Below, one piece after another: positions 8,108 to 16,393 of a stretch of 64,000 nt of DNA (its first letter is position 1; every line of letters begins with the position of its first letter). A program made the translations under genes and the position numbers. The notes below the pieces were generated by a model. That model had not been told where the DNA came from and searched no databases. It saw nothing but the letters and a program-made list of their open reading frames with translations. The DNA is taken from NCBI RefSeq assembly GCF_023243115.1, contig NZ_CP085081.1, positions 992,001 to 1,056,000 of the forward strand. Direction: 5' to 3'. The DNA comes from Sediminicoccus sp. KRV36. Lineage in GTDB: Bacteria; Pseudomonadota; Alphaproteobacteria; Acetobacterales; Acetobacteraceae.

Positions 8108-9073
8108 TTATTCGGCGCGGATGTTCGCGGCGCGGATCACAGCCTCAAGCGCCGTGATCTGGGCCGCGATGAAGCTCGCGAAGGCTTCCGGCGTGCCGCC
8201 GCCCAGCACCGCGCCCTGCTCGACAAGACGGCCGCCGATCTCGGGCTCGCGCAGGGCGGCATCCACGGCGGCGGACATGCGCGCCACGATCTCGGCCGGC
8301 GTGCGCGCGGGCGCGACCAGGCCGAACCAGGTGCCAAAGAGGAAGCCGGGCAAGCCGGCCTCGGCCGTGGTCGGCACATCGGGCAATTGCGGCAGGCGCA
8401 CGGGTGTGGCGACGGCCAGCGCGCGCACCGTGCCCTCGCGGATTTGCGGCAGGATGTTCGGCAGATTGTCCACCATCAGGTCAATCTGGCCGGAGACGAG
8501 GTCCGTCACCGCCGGTGCGGCGCCGCGATAGGGCACGTGCAGGATCTGCGCCCCGCTCTGCTGCTTGAGCAATTCCAGCGCCAGATGCAGCGAGGAGCCA
8601 TTGCCGGCTGAACCCGCGCGCACCGCATCCGGCTGCGCCCGCGCCGCCGCCAGCATCTCGGCCAGGGTTTGCCAGGGCCGCGCGCGCGCCACGACGATCA
8701 CCTTTGGCGTGTTCACCAGAAGCGAGGTGGGCGCGAAGGCCGTGCGCGTGTCATAGGGCATCGCGGCGAACAGGAACTGGTTGGCGGCCAGCGGGCCGAT
8801 GGAGCCGAGCAGCCATGTGTATCCATCGGGTGCCGACTTCGCGACGAAATCCGCCGCGATATTGCCGCCCGCACCCATCCGGTTCTCCACCAGCACCGGC
8901 TGGCCCAGCATGGCCTGCAGCCGGGCGGCGAGCGGGCGTGCCAGCAGGTCAGCCAGCCCCCCCGGCGCGAAGGGCACGATGATGCGCAAGGGCCTGCCCG
9001 GCCAGGGCGTCTGCGCAAGCGCCGCGCCCGGCAGCAGCGCGGGCAGGGCCAGAAGCGAACGGCGATCCATCAT
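8108..9073 (-). CDS. Bug/TctC family periplasmic solute receptor (paired with benzoylformate decarboxylase)
   Basis: This 321-residue tripartite tricarboxylate transporter receptor begins with a signal peptide (MMDRRSLLALPALLPGAALAQ). It then has the family fingerprint RIIVPFAPGGLADLLAR, the ligand-loop region GAGGNIAADFVAKSAPDGYTW and ILHVPYRGAAPAVTDL. Bug proteins bind small carboxylates or amides in the periplasm and hand them to TctAB permeases. The ATG at 9073 directly abuts the stop codon of the decarboxylase gene (9074-9076), so the two are co-translated. No TctA/TctB lies nearby. From context the ligand may be an aromatic 2-oxo or 2-hydroxy acid; this is inference. Confidence 0.93.
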   Translation of the reverse strand: MMDRRSLLALPALLPGAALAQTPWPGRPLRIIVPFAPGGLADLLARPLAARLQAMLGQPVLVENRMGAGGNIAADFVAKSAPDGYTWLLGSIGPLAANQFLFAAMPYDTRTAFAPTSLLVNTPKVIVVARARPWQTLAEMLAAARAQPDAVRAGSAGNGSSLHLALELLKQQSGAQILHVPYRGAAPAVTDLVSGQIDLMVDNLPNILPQIREGTVRALAVATPVRLPQLPDVPTTAEAGLPGFLFGTWFGLVAPARTPAEIVARMSAAVDAALREPEIGGRLVEQGAVLGGGTPEAFASFIAAQITALEAVIRAANIRAE

Positions 9074-10693
9074 CTACTTGGCCTTGTGATAGAGGTGGGG
9101 GATGGCGTGATCCACGACCACGTCGAGCAGCATCGGGCCGTCCTGCGCGAAGGCCTGGGTGAGGCCCGCATGCAGCGCCTCGGCCGTTTCCACGCGAACC
9201 CCCGGGCAGCCCTGGCCCGCCGCCAGGCTCACGAAATCCAGCCCGGGCAATTCGATGCCCGGCGCGTTCTCCACGCCCAGCACGCGGCTGAAGCTGCGCA
9301 TCGCGCCATAGCCCGCATTGTTCACGACGATGATGGTCAGCGGCAGCCGCGCCTGCACGGCACTCCAGATCGCCTGGATGGAATACATCATCGAACCATC
9401 GCCGATCACGGCGACAACGCGTGTGCCCGGCTTGGCCAGCGCCACGCCCACGGCGGCCGGCAGGGAATAGCCCAGGCCCCCGCTGGCCATGGTGTAGAAG
9501 CCGCCCCAGCGCGTGATGGGCAGATGCTGTTGCAGTGCTGGCCGGTGCGATGGCGCTTCCTCCACCAGGATGGCATCCGCCGGCATGGCGTCGCGCAGCG
9601 CGGCAAACAGATATTCGGCCGGCAGCGGGATGGCGGCCTGGGGTGCCGGCGGGCGCGGCCGCGCGGCGGGTGCGCCGCGCCGTGTGGCCGGCAGCCGGGC
9701 CAGCAGGGCGGGCAAGGCGAGGCGCATGCTGCCGATGATGGCCGTGCCCGATGTGGCGGCCGCAGCCGCCTCGCCATCCGCGGTCAGCTGGAAGATGGGC
9801 GTGCCGTCGTGGAACACCGCGCATTCGCCCGCCACATGGAAGGTGAAGGCGGGTGCCCCGATCACCACCACCAGGTCAAACCCGGCCAGTCCCGCCGCCA
9901 CGGCACCGGGGGCGGCGGCGAGGAAGCCCGCGAAAAGCGGGTGATCCTCCAGGCAGGCCATGCGGCTGGCGAAGGGGCTGGCCATGATGGGTGCCCGCGC
10001 ATGTTCTGCCAGCGCCACCAGGGCCGGCCCGGCACCTTCCTGGTCCACCTCCGGCCCCACGACGAAGACCGGCTTGCCAGCCTGCGCCAGCGCCTCGGCC
10101 AGCGTGGCCAGCAGGGCCGGATCGGGTGCGACATCCATGCTCACCACGCGCCGTGGCACCGGGCGCGTCAGTACGCCCCAGTCATCCATCGGGATGCTCA
10201 CCAGCGTCGGCCCCCAGGGGCGCTGCATGGCGATGCGGTGAGCATGGGCGATGGCGGCGGGCACATCCTCGGCGCGCGCCGGCTCGATGCTCCATTTCAC
10301 ATAGGGGCGCGGGAAATTCGCGGCCTCGGTGGCGCCGAGGAAGGGGTTGCCGGGCAGCAGCGAGCGCGCCTGTTGCCCCACGGTGATGACCAGGGGCGCC
10401 TGGTTGCGGAAGGCCGTGAAGATATTGCCCGCCGCATGCCCGACCCCCACGGCCGAATGCAGGTTGCAGAAGGCGGCGCGGCCGGTGGCCCGGGCATGGC
10501 CATCCGCCATCCCCACCACGACGGATTCCTGCAACCCCAGCACATAGGTGAAATCCGCCGGCCAGCGGTCGAGGAAGGGCAATTCGGTCGAGCCCGGATT
10601 GCCGAAGACCGTGGTCATGCCGAGGTCACGCATCAGCGCGAAGGTCGCCTCGCGCACGGTGACGAGACCCGTCTCTATCGGACCATGTGGCAT
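9074..10693 (-). CDS. mdlC: Benzoylformate decarboxylase (ThDP enzyme)
   Basis: This enzyme converts benzoylformate to benzaldehyde and CO2 in mandelate breakdown, using thiamine diphosphate. The 539-residue product keeps the residues known from the Pseudomonas enzyme at a constant +9 offset: S35 in FGNPGSTELPF, E56 in GLQESVV and H79 in CNLHSAVG. H286 is in GAPAFTFH. The ThDP-binding stretch GDGSMMYSIQAIW...VVNNAGYG is intact. The ATG at 10693 has a GGGGGAA site; codons before it are not family-like. The downstream gene, a Bug receptor, starts at the base after the stop. No mandelate racemase or dehydrogenase is in the window, so another 2-oxoacid may be the real substrate. Confidence 0.88.
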   Translation of the reverse strand: MPHGPIETGLVTVREATFALMRDLGMTTVFGNPGSTELPFLDRWPADFTYVLGLQESVVVGMADGHARATGRAAFCNLHSAVGVGHAAGNIFTAFRNQAPLVITVGQQARSLLPGNPFLGATEAANFPRPYVKWSIEPARAEDVPAAIAHAHRIAMQRPWGPTLVSIPMDDWGVLTRPVPRRVVSMDVAPDPALLATLAEALAQAGKPVFVVGPEVDQEGAGPALVALAEHARAPIMASPFASRMACLEDHPLFAGFLAAAPGAVAAGLAGFDLVVVIGAPAFTFHVAGECAVFHDGTPIFQLTADGEAAAAATSGTAIIGSMRLALPALLARLPATRRGAPAARPRPPAPQAAIPLPAEYLFAALRDAMPADAILVEEAPSHRPALQQHLPITRWGGFYTMASGGLGYSLPAAVGVALAKPGTRVVAVIGDGSMMYSIQAIWSAVQARLPLTIIVVNNAGYGAMRSFSRVLGVENAPGIELPGLDFVSLAAGQGCPGVRVETAEALHAGLTQAFAQDGPMLLDVVVDHAIPHLYHKAK

Positions 10694-10793
10694 GCTGGTT
10701 TCCCCCTGGGCTTTGGCCGCAGGGTGCCGCGTCCATGCCCCGGGCCGCAAGGCCCGCTGTGCTGACGCGCCGCAAGGCCCGCCTTGCCGAAGC

Positions 10794-11486
10794 TCAGCCC
10801 GGGCTGGCCATGACCAGGCGCATCAGCCGCTCCAGCCGGGGATCGGCCAGGCCCATCGCGGCGAGCTGCCGCGCGGTGTTTTCCAGATATTCGCGGTTGG
10901 TGCCGGTCTTGCCCGCGCCGCGCGCGATGGTGGCCGCCGTGCTCTGCTCGCAGGGGCGGCAATAGGCGGGGTGCGCGCGGTCCGCCACATAGGTGATGCC
11001 GCGTACGTCACGCCCGGAGGCGAGGCGCAGCTTCAGCAACCGGCGGTGATAGACATTCTCGCCATTCGGGTTCTCGCGCGATTCCAGATAGTCCAGCACT
11101 TCATGCGCCGCAGCGCGCGCCACGCGGAACGCGACCCCGCGGCAGGTGCCGCCGCGATCCAGGCCGAGCACCAGGCCCGGCGCCTCCGGCGTGCCGCGGT
11201 AATGCCGGGACCAGAGGCAGAAGCGGCGGTGATAGCCACGCAGCAGCGCCGGCTCATGCCCCAGATGCGCGAAGCCCGGCCGCCAGATCAGCGAACCATA
11301 GGCGAAGACATAGAGATGCCCATCGGCATCGAGCGGCAATGGAGGCCTTGCGGCCTCGGACGCTAATGGAGGCCTGACGGCCTCGGGGAATAATGGAGGC
11401 CTGACGGCCTCGGGGAATAATGGAGGCCTGACGGCCTCGGGGAATAATGGAGGCCTGACGGCCTCGGGCGGCAAATCCTGCACCAC
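10794..11486 (-). CDS. chaC: Glutathione-specific gamma-glutamylcyclotransferase (ChaC-like), repeat-extended N-terminus
   Basis: ChaC enzymes degrade glutathione to 5-oxoproline and Cys-Gly. The domain starts at LYVFAYGSLIWRPGF, the [FY]GSL motif that binds the substrate. It continues with RGYHRRFCLWS, the RGTPEAPGLVLGLD block and YLESRENPNGE, which carries the catalytic Glu. The N-terminus is uncertain. The frame upstream encodes five copies of a nonapeptide of the type EAVRPPLFP from a 27-bp tandem repeat. A GTG at 11486 with an AAAGG site gives 230 residues including the repeats; a TTG at 11339 would give 181 residues and leave the repeats in the leader. The gene diverges from a DUF2125 gene with only 45 bases between. 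Confidence 0.85.
   Translation of the reverse strand: MVQDLPPEAVRPPLFPEAVRPPLFPEAVRPPLFPEAVRPPLASEAARPPLPLDADGHLYVFAYGSLIWRPGFAHLGHEPALLRGYHRRFCLWSRHYRGTPEAPGLVLGLDRGGTCRGVAFRVARAAAHEVLDYLESRENPNGENVYHRRLLKLRLASGRDVRGITYVADRAHPAYCRPCEQSTAATIARGAGKTGTNREYLENTARQLAAMGLADPRLERLMRLVMASPG
11338..11468. repeat. Five tandem 27-bp hairpin-forming repeats
   Basis: The perfect 6-bp inverted pair GAGGCC/GGCCTC with a 4-base loop occurs at 11342-11357, 11369-11384, 11396-11411, 11423-11438 and 11450-11465, a strict 27-bp period. The middle units are identical and the outermost differ at a few bases. The period is nine codons, so the array stays open in several frames. It covers the 5' end or leader of the minus-strand chaC gene. 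Confidence 0.93.
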
Positions 11487-11531
11487 GCGGCAACCTTTGC
11501 GAAACCAACACGGACGTTTAAGCCTCCCAGC

Positions 11532-12467
11532 ATGGCAAGAAAATGGTGGGCGCTGTTTCTTCTCGCCCTGATCCTGGCCGCTGGCGGCCTGTACTGGACC
11601 TGGCATGAGGCAACCCTCCGCCTGGAGGCGGAGCTTGCCCGCTGGAGCGAGGCGCGCCGCGCCGAAGGCTGGCAGGTGGCCCATGCGCGCCCCGAACGCA
11701 CGGGCTTCCCGCTGGGGGCGGCGCTGAAGCTCGATGGCCTCGCCCTGCGCGCACCCAATGGGGTGGGCTGGCAGTCGGAGCGCGCGACCCTCGGGCTTTT
11801 CGCGCAGGATCACCGGCAATTGCGGCTGGAACTGACCGGCGCACAGCAACTGATCCATCCGCGCGGCGCGATGCCCGTGCAAAGCCGCTTCCTCACCGTG
11901 CGGCTGCGGCTGGATGGCCAGGGCGGCACGCTGGAGGGCGAGGGGCTGCGCCTGGGCGAGGGGCTGGAGCTGCGGCGCCTGGCGGTGAACATCTTCGGCA
12001 CGGATTTCGACCTCCGCGGCGAGGGCATCGTCGCTTCCGGGGTCTCGCCCGGCTTGTCGCGCGTGGACAGCCTGCAGCTCAGTGGCCGGCTGACCCATCC
12101 GCCGGGCAGCAGCGCCGCCGCGTGGCGGGCGGCGGGCGGCACGCTGAATATCGGCCATGGCGAATTGCGCATGGGCGACGTCGCGGCCCAGCTGCGCGCC
12201 ACCATCACGCTGGATGCGCAGTTGCAGCCCGAGGGGCGCGGCAACCTGACCATCATCGGGGTGCAGGAGGGGGTGAATGCGCTGGTCGCGGCCGGGCTCC
12301 TTGCCCCCAACATGGCGGGCGGCTTGCGCACCGTGCTGAGCCTCGCGGCCCGCGTGCCGGCCGAAGGCGGGCCGGCGCGGGTGGAGTTGCCGCTGGAGCT
12401 GCGCAACCGGCGCGTGACGCTGGCGCGCATCCCGCTCGGCATCTTCCCGCCGCTCGACTGGCGGTAG
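11532..12467 (+). CDS. DUF2125 domain-containing membrane-anchored protein
   Basis: This 311-residue protein has one N-terminal membrane segment (WWALFLLALILAAGGLYW) and then a periplasmic-facing region. It contains ERTGFPLGAALKLDGLAL near residue 57 and ends in LARIPLGIFPPLDWR, both in line with DUF2125 proteins of alphaproteobacteria, whose function is not established. Repeated LRLDG/LEGEGLRLGEG stretches suggest a beta-rich fold. The start follows the chaC divergent region; no strong ribosome site is visible. It is followed by an epimerase gene 62 bases downstream on the same strand. Confidence 0.8.
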   Translation: MARKWWALFLLALILAAGGLYWTWHEATLRLEAELARWSEARRAEGWQVAHARPERTGFPLGAALKLDGLALRAPNGVGWQSERATLGLFAQDHRQLRLELTGAQQLIHPRGAMPVQSRFLTVRLRLDGQGGTLEGEGLRLGEGLELRRLAVNIFGTDFDLRGEGIVASGVSPGLSRVDSLQLSGRLTHPPGSSAAAWRAAGGTLNIGHGELRMGDVAAQLRATITLDAQLQPEGRGNLTIIGVQEGVNALVAAGLLAPNMAGGLRTVLSLAARVPAEGGPARVELPLELRNRRVTLARIPLGIFPPLDWR

Positions 12468-12504
12468 CGCATTGCCCTGGGCGCCGGGCCGCCGCATGCT
12501 GACC

Positions 12505-12523
12505 CCAACAAATATGTTGGAGG
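12505..12523 (+). promoter_or_regulatory. Small hairpin overlapping the ribosome binding site
   Basis: CCAACA (12505-12510) and TGTTGG (12515-12520) form a perfect 6-bp stem around AATA. The last two stem bases belong to the GGAGG Shine-Dalgarno of the epimerase gene at 12530. It could be an operator palindrome or a structure limiting ribosome access. Confidence 0.35.
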
Positions 12524-12529
12524 AAAAGC

Positions 12530-13537
12530 ATGGCGTCCGTTCCCATCGCCGGCGCGCGTTTTGTCATCATCGGCGGCGGCAGCCTGGTGGGCTCCGCCAC
12601 CGCGGCCGAGCTGCTGGAGGCAGGTGCGGCCGAGGTCCGTCTCTTCGATAATTTCTCGATGGGGGCGGAGAGTGCGGTCGCGCATCTGAAGGACCATCCG
12701 CGCCTCACCATCATCCGTGGCGATGTGATGCGCATGGGCGATCTCCTCGCCGCGCTGGAGGGCATGGACGGCGCCCTGCTGCTGGCCGCCTACATGACGC
12801 TGAACATGGATCGGGACCCCTGGGGGGGCCTCGATGTGAATATCCGCGGCGTGCAGAACGCGCTGGAAGCCAGCGTGGCGCGCGGCGTGAAGAAGGTGGT
12901 CTTCGCCTCCTCCAACGCGGTCTATGGCTATGGTCCCGGCATCAAGGGCGAGCTGGTCGAGGGCACGCCCTTCCACAGCGAAGGCGCGCCGCCCGCCGCC
13001 ATCATCTACGGCGCGACGAAGATCATCGGCGAGCAATTATGCCGCACCTACACCACCAAGCGTGGCCTGCCGCATGTCGTGCTGCGCTATTCCACCGTCT
13101 ATGGCGAGCGGCAGCACCATCGCGCCGCCAATGCGCTCTACATCATCGAGACGCTGGACAAGCTGGCGCGTGGCGAGCCGCCGGAAATCTTCGGCGACGG
13201 CAGCGAGACGAAGCACTTCGTCTATGTGGGTGACCTGGCGCGCGCCAACCGCATGGCCTTCGAGAGTGCGGCCAGCAATGTCGCGGTGAATTGCTCGGGC
13301 CCTGCACCGATGACGACGCTCGAACTGGTCACGCTGGTGACGGAGCTGGCCGGCGGTGGGCCGGCACCGCGCTTCGTGGGGGAGACGGCAGGCAAGGTTC
13401 GCCTCACCTCCGGCGGCGCGTTCCGCATCGCGCATGAGAAGGCCTTCTCCACCATCGGCTGGAAGCCGCAGGTGGAGATGCGCGAGGGGCTTTCGCGCCT
13501 GATCACCTGGCTGCGCACCCAGCCGCCGGCGGCGTAA
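12530..13537 (+). CDS. NAD-dependent epimerase/dehydratase family protein
   Basis: This 335-residue extended short-chain dehydrogenase acts on nucleotide-sugar-like or related substrates with NAD(P). It shows the Rossmann motif FVIIGGGSLVGSATAAE, which has GGxxxxG spacing rather than the classic GxxGxxG. It also has the catalytic YGATKIIGEQL (YxxxK), FASSNAVYG with the Ser/Thr, and RYSTVYGERQ. The ATG follows a strong GGAGG. Next downstream is a Bug receptor and an SDR, suggesting a catabolic cluster (13.5-15.3 kb). The substrate is not readable from the sequence. Confidence 0.88.
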   Translation: MASVPIAGARFVIIGGGSLVGSATAAELLEAGAAEVRLFDNFSMGAESAVAHLKDHPRLTIIRGDVMRMGDLLAALEGMDGALLLAAYMTLNMDRDPWGGLDVNIRGVQNALEASVARGVKKVVFASSNAVYGYGPGIKGELVEGTPFHSEGAPPAAIIYGATKIIGEQLCRTYTTKRGLPHVVLRYSTVYGERQHHRAANALYIIETLDKLARGEPPEIFGDGSETKHFVYVGDLARANRMAFESAASNVAVNCSGPAPMTTLELVTLVTELAGGGPAPRFVGETAGKVRLTSGGAFRIAHEKAFSTIGWKPQVEMREGLSRLITWLRTQPPAA

Positions 13538-13571
13538 GGCGGCCATGTCAACCACGCAGGGAGGAATGTCC

Positions 13572-14525
13572 ATGATGCATCGTCGCACGCTTCTGGTGGC
13601 TTCGGCGGCCACGCTGGCCGCACCGGCACTCGCGCAATCCTGGCGGCCGGACCGGCCCATCGAGATCGTCGTCGGCTTCACGCCGGGGGGCGCCACGGAT
13701 GTGGATGCGCGGCTTTTCGTGCGCTTCCTGGAGCCGCGGATCGGTGGCACCTGCGTCGTCGTGAACCGCCCGGGTGCCGGGGGCGAGGTGGCGCTGGCCG
13801 CCATCGCGCGCGGGCGCGCCGATGGCACCCTGATCGGCACGACCAACATGCCGGGGCTGCTGACCATCCCGATCGAACGGCCAGCGCAATTCAAGCTCGA
13901 TGACTTCACGCCCATCGGCAATATCGTGGGCGATCCCTCGGCGATCTCGGTCCGGGCCGACAGCCCCTATCAGACCATCGAGCAGTTGTTCGAGGCGGCG
14001 CGGCGAGAGCCGGAGGGCATCTCCTTCGGCTCGCCCGGCATCGGCACGGATGATCATCTGCTGGTCGTGCTGCTGCAGCAGGCGACGGGGCTGCGCTTCA
14101 ACCATGTGGCCTTCCAGGGCGACCCGCCGATCCGCACCGCCATCCTGGGCCGGCAATTGATCGCGAGCGGGCTGAACCTCGGCTATGTGCTGACCAATAT
14201 GGACGGCATGCGGCTGCTGGCCCTGGCGGCGAATGAGCGCAGCCGCTTCGCGCCCGATCTGCCGACGCTGAAGGAAAAGGGCATTGACGTGACCATGGCC
14301 TCCGAGCGCGGCCTGGTCATGCCGGTGGCAACACCCGCGCATATCGTCTCGCGCTTCCGGGAAGCGACGGATGATATCGCGAAGGACCCCGAATTCATCC
14401 GCGCGATCGAGGCGCGCTCCCTGCTGGTGCGCCATGAATCGGGCGAGGCCTGGTTCACGCGGTTGCGCGCGGATGAACAACGCTATCGGGCACTCTGGCA
14501 GACCACGCCCTGGGCGCAGCGCTGA
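13572..14525 (+). CDS. Bug/TctC family periplasmic solute receptor (coupled to an SDR)
   Basis: This 317-residue receptor has signal peptide MMHRRTLLVASAATLAAPALAQ, then IEIVVGFTPGGATDVDARLF and NRPGAGGEVALAAIARG. It is more divergent than the other Bug copies: the usual HVPYRG is replaced by HVAFQGDPP. GGGAGGA at 13559-13565 best fits the ATG at 13572; ATGs at 13545 and 13566 are alternatives. Its stop overlaps the start of the following SDR gene by one base (TGATG), so translation is coupled. The altered pocket motif suggests a ligand different from those of its paralogues. Confidence 0.9.
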   Translation: MMHRRTLLVASAATLAAPALAQSWRPDRPIEIVVGFTPGGATDVDARLFVRFLEPRIGGTCVVVNRPGAGGEVALAAIARGRADGTLIGTTNMPGLLTIPIERPAQFKLDDFTPIGNIVGDPSAISVRADSPYQTIEQLFEAARREPEGISFGSPGIGTDDHLLVVLLQQATGLRFNHVAFQGDPPIRTAILGRQLIASGLNLGYVLTNMDGMRLLALAANERSRFAPDLPTLKEKGIDVTMASERGLVMPVATPAHIVSRFREATDDIAKDPEFIRAIEARSLLVRHESGEAWFTRLRADEQRYRALWQTTPWAQR

Positions 14526-15349
14526 TGGCCGCGCCCGAGATCCCACCGCGCGCCGGCCGCCTTGCCGGCAAGCGCGTGCTTCTGCTGGGCGCGGGCTCGG
14601 TGGGTGAGGGCATCGGCAATGGCCGCGCCATGGCGGTGCTGTTTGCGCGGGAGGGGGCGCAGGTCGCTTGTGTAGACCTCAACCTCGCCGCCGCCGAGGA
14701 GACGACGGCGCTGATCGCGGCCGAGGGCGGCCAGGCCTTCGCCCTGGCCGCGGATGTGACGCAGGAGAGCGAGATCGCGCGCATCGTGGCCGCCACCATG
14801 GCGGCCTTCGGGCGGGTTGATATCCTGGTGAACAATGTCGGCGGCAGCGTGCCGGGCGGGCCGGAGGAGATGTCGCCCGAGGTCTGGCACCGGCAATTCC
14901 ATCACAACCTGCATTATGTGCATCTGAGCACGCGCGCCGTGCTGCCCATCATGGTGCGGCAGGGGGCCGGGGCGATCGTCAACCTCTCCTCGGTGGCGGC
15001 GATGCGGCATATCGGCTCGGACCTGATGGCCTATGCGGCGTCCAAGTCGGGGGTGGTGGCGCTCTCCAAGATGATCGCGGTGCGCTACGCGCCGCAGGGG
15101 ATCCGCTGCAATGTGGTGGTGCCGGGCCTCATGCACACGCCGCTGGTGGAGGCGCGGCTCGCTGGGCAGCGCAGCGGGGGCGATGTGGCGGCGATTGTCG
15201 CGCGGCGCAACGCGCAGCCGCCGATGGGCCGGATGGGCGATGCCTGGGACGTGGCCTATGCGGCGCTCTACCTCGCCTCGGACGAGGCGAAATACGTGAC
15301 GGGTGCCGAGATCGTGGTGGATGGCGGGCTGACGCTGCGCACGCCGTAG
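14525..15349 (+). CDS. Short-chain dehydrogenase/reductase
   Basis: This 274-residue classical SDR has a glycine-rich cofactor motif LLLGAGSVGEGIGNGRA, with a short insertion against the usual TGxxxGxG, then the NNVGG motif near residue 97. The catalytic centre is Ser in NLSSVAAMRHIG and YAASKSG (YxxxK). The C-terminus ASDEAKYVTGAEIVVDGG is typical. It is translationally coupled to the Bug receptor before it (TGATG). The likely role is oxidation or reduction of an alcohol or keto group on the compound bound by that receptor; the actual substrate is unknown. Confidence 0.9.
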   Translation: MAAPEIPPRAGRLAGKRVLLLGAGSVGEGIGNGRAMAVLFAREGAQVACVDLNLAAAEETTALIAAEGGQAFALAADVTQESEIARIVAATMAAFGRVDILVNNVGGSVPGGPEEMSPEVWHRQFHHNLHYVHLSTRAVLPIMVRQGAGAIVNLSSVAAMRHIGSDLMAYAASKSGVVALSKMIAVRYAPQGIRCNVVVPGLMHTPLVEARLAGQRSGGDVAAIVARRNAQPPMGRMGDAWDVAYAALYLASDEAKYVTGAEIVVDGGLTLRTP

Positions 15350-15427
15350 CGCGCCGGGCGTGGCGCGGCTTGCCCGCGCTGGCGCGCGATTTGCAGGCAC
15401 AGGCGGAAACCTTCGCTGGAGCCGCCC

Positions 15428-16393
15428 ATGCGCCGTCGTTCTGCCCTGATTCTCGGCACTGCCTGCCTTGCCGCGCCGCATGTCGCGCGCGCACAGGCAG
15501 GCACCATCCGCCTCATCGTTCCCTTCGCGCCGGGTGGGGCTTCCGACACCACGGCGCGGGTGATCCAGCCCGGTTTCGCGGCCGCGATGGGGCGCACCGT
15601 GGTGATCGAAAATCGCGCCGGGGCCAGTGGGTCCATCGGCACGCTGCAGGTGGTGCGCGCCACGCCGGATGGCAGCGTCATCGGCATTTCCAACACCTCG
15701 CCGCATGGCATCGTGCCGCTGGCCAGCAACCCGGCGCCCTATGATGGCGACCGCGACTTCACCCATATCGCGATGGTGGCGGATACGCCCACCGTGATGC
15801 TGCTGCCCGGCAATTCGCCCTTCAACAGCTTCCAGGAATTGATGGAGGCCGCGCGCACCCGCCCCAATGGCGTGACCTATGGCAGCTCGGGCGTGGCCGG
15901 CATGCAGCACCTCCAGGGGGAGATGATGGCCAAGCTCTCCGGGCTGCGCTTCATCCATGTGCCCTATCGCGGGACCGGCCCGGGTTTGCAGGCGACCATC
16001 GCGGGTGAGGTGGATTGTTTCCTCACGCCCATGGCCGGCACGACGGGCGCCATCGAGGCGCGCCAGGTGAAGCCCATCGCGGTTTCCACGGCCGAGCCCT
16101 TCGCGCCGCTGCCCGGCGTGCCGACCTATGTGCAGCTCGGCCTGCCGCAGCTGACCGTCTCCTCCTGGACCGGGATTTCCGGGCCGAAGGGCATGCCGCC
16201 CGCCATCGTCGCCGAGATGCATGCGGCGATGCAGCGCGTGCTGGCGGATGCCGATACCGGGCGGCGCCTGGTGGCGGCGGGACTCTATCCGCTGACGCGG
16301 CCCTATTCCTCGGCCGATTACCAGCAGGTGCATGCGGATTTCGCGCGCGTCTGGGGGCCGGTCGTGCGGGAGGCGCGCATCACTTTGGATTGA
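15428..16393 (+). CDS. Bug/TctC family periplasmic solute receptor with repeated 3' end
   Basis: This 321-residue receptor has signal peptide MRRRSALILGTACLAAPHVARAQ, then IRLIVPFAPGGASDTTARV, ENRAGASGSIGTLQVVRATPDG and IHVPYRGTGPGLQ. The C-terminus VREARITLD is the normal end of the family. Unusually, the DNA for this tail is repeated head-to-tail after the stop codon (see the repeat at 16365-16518). The gene precedes a gamma-glutamyltransferase, a NodB-type deacetylase and another Bug receptor on the same strand. This suggests uptake of gamma-glutamyl or N-acyl compounds, but this is inference. Confidence 0.93.
   Translation: MRRRSALILGTACLAAPHVARAQAGTIRLIVPFAPGGASDTTARVIQPGFAAAMGRTVVIENRAGASGSIGTLQVVRATPDGSVIGISNTSPHGIVPLASNPAPYDGDRDFTHIAMVADTPTVMLLPGNSPFNSFQELMEAARTRPNGVTYGSSGVAGMQHLQGEMMAKLSGLRFIHVPYRGTGPGLQATIAGEVDCFLTPMAGTTGAIEARQVKPIAVSTAEPFAPLPGVPTYVQLGLPQLTVSSWTGISGPKGMPPAIVAEMHAAMQRVLADADTGRRLVAAGLYPLTRPYSSADYQQVHADFARVWGPVVREARITLD

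Noticed and set aside
8669..10765. 698-codon plus-strand frame over the Bug and decarboxylase genes
   Set aside because: Shadow of two well-supported minus-strand genes; composition dominated by Arg, His and Gly.
11338..11468. CRISPR-like array
   Set aside because: Units are contiguous 27-bp tandem repeats without variable spacers, and no cas genes are present.
10794..12497. Full 567-codon minus-strand frame as one protein
   Set aside because: Only the last 180-230 codons match ChaC. The upstream part is antisense to the DUF2125 gene, so only the C-terminal part was annotated.
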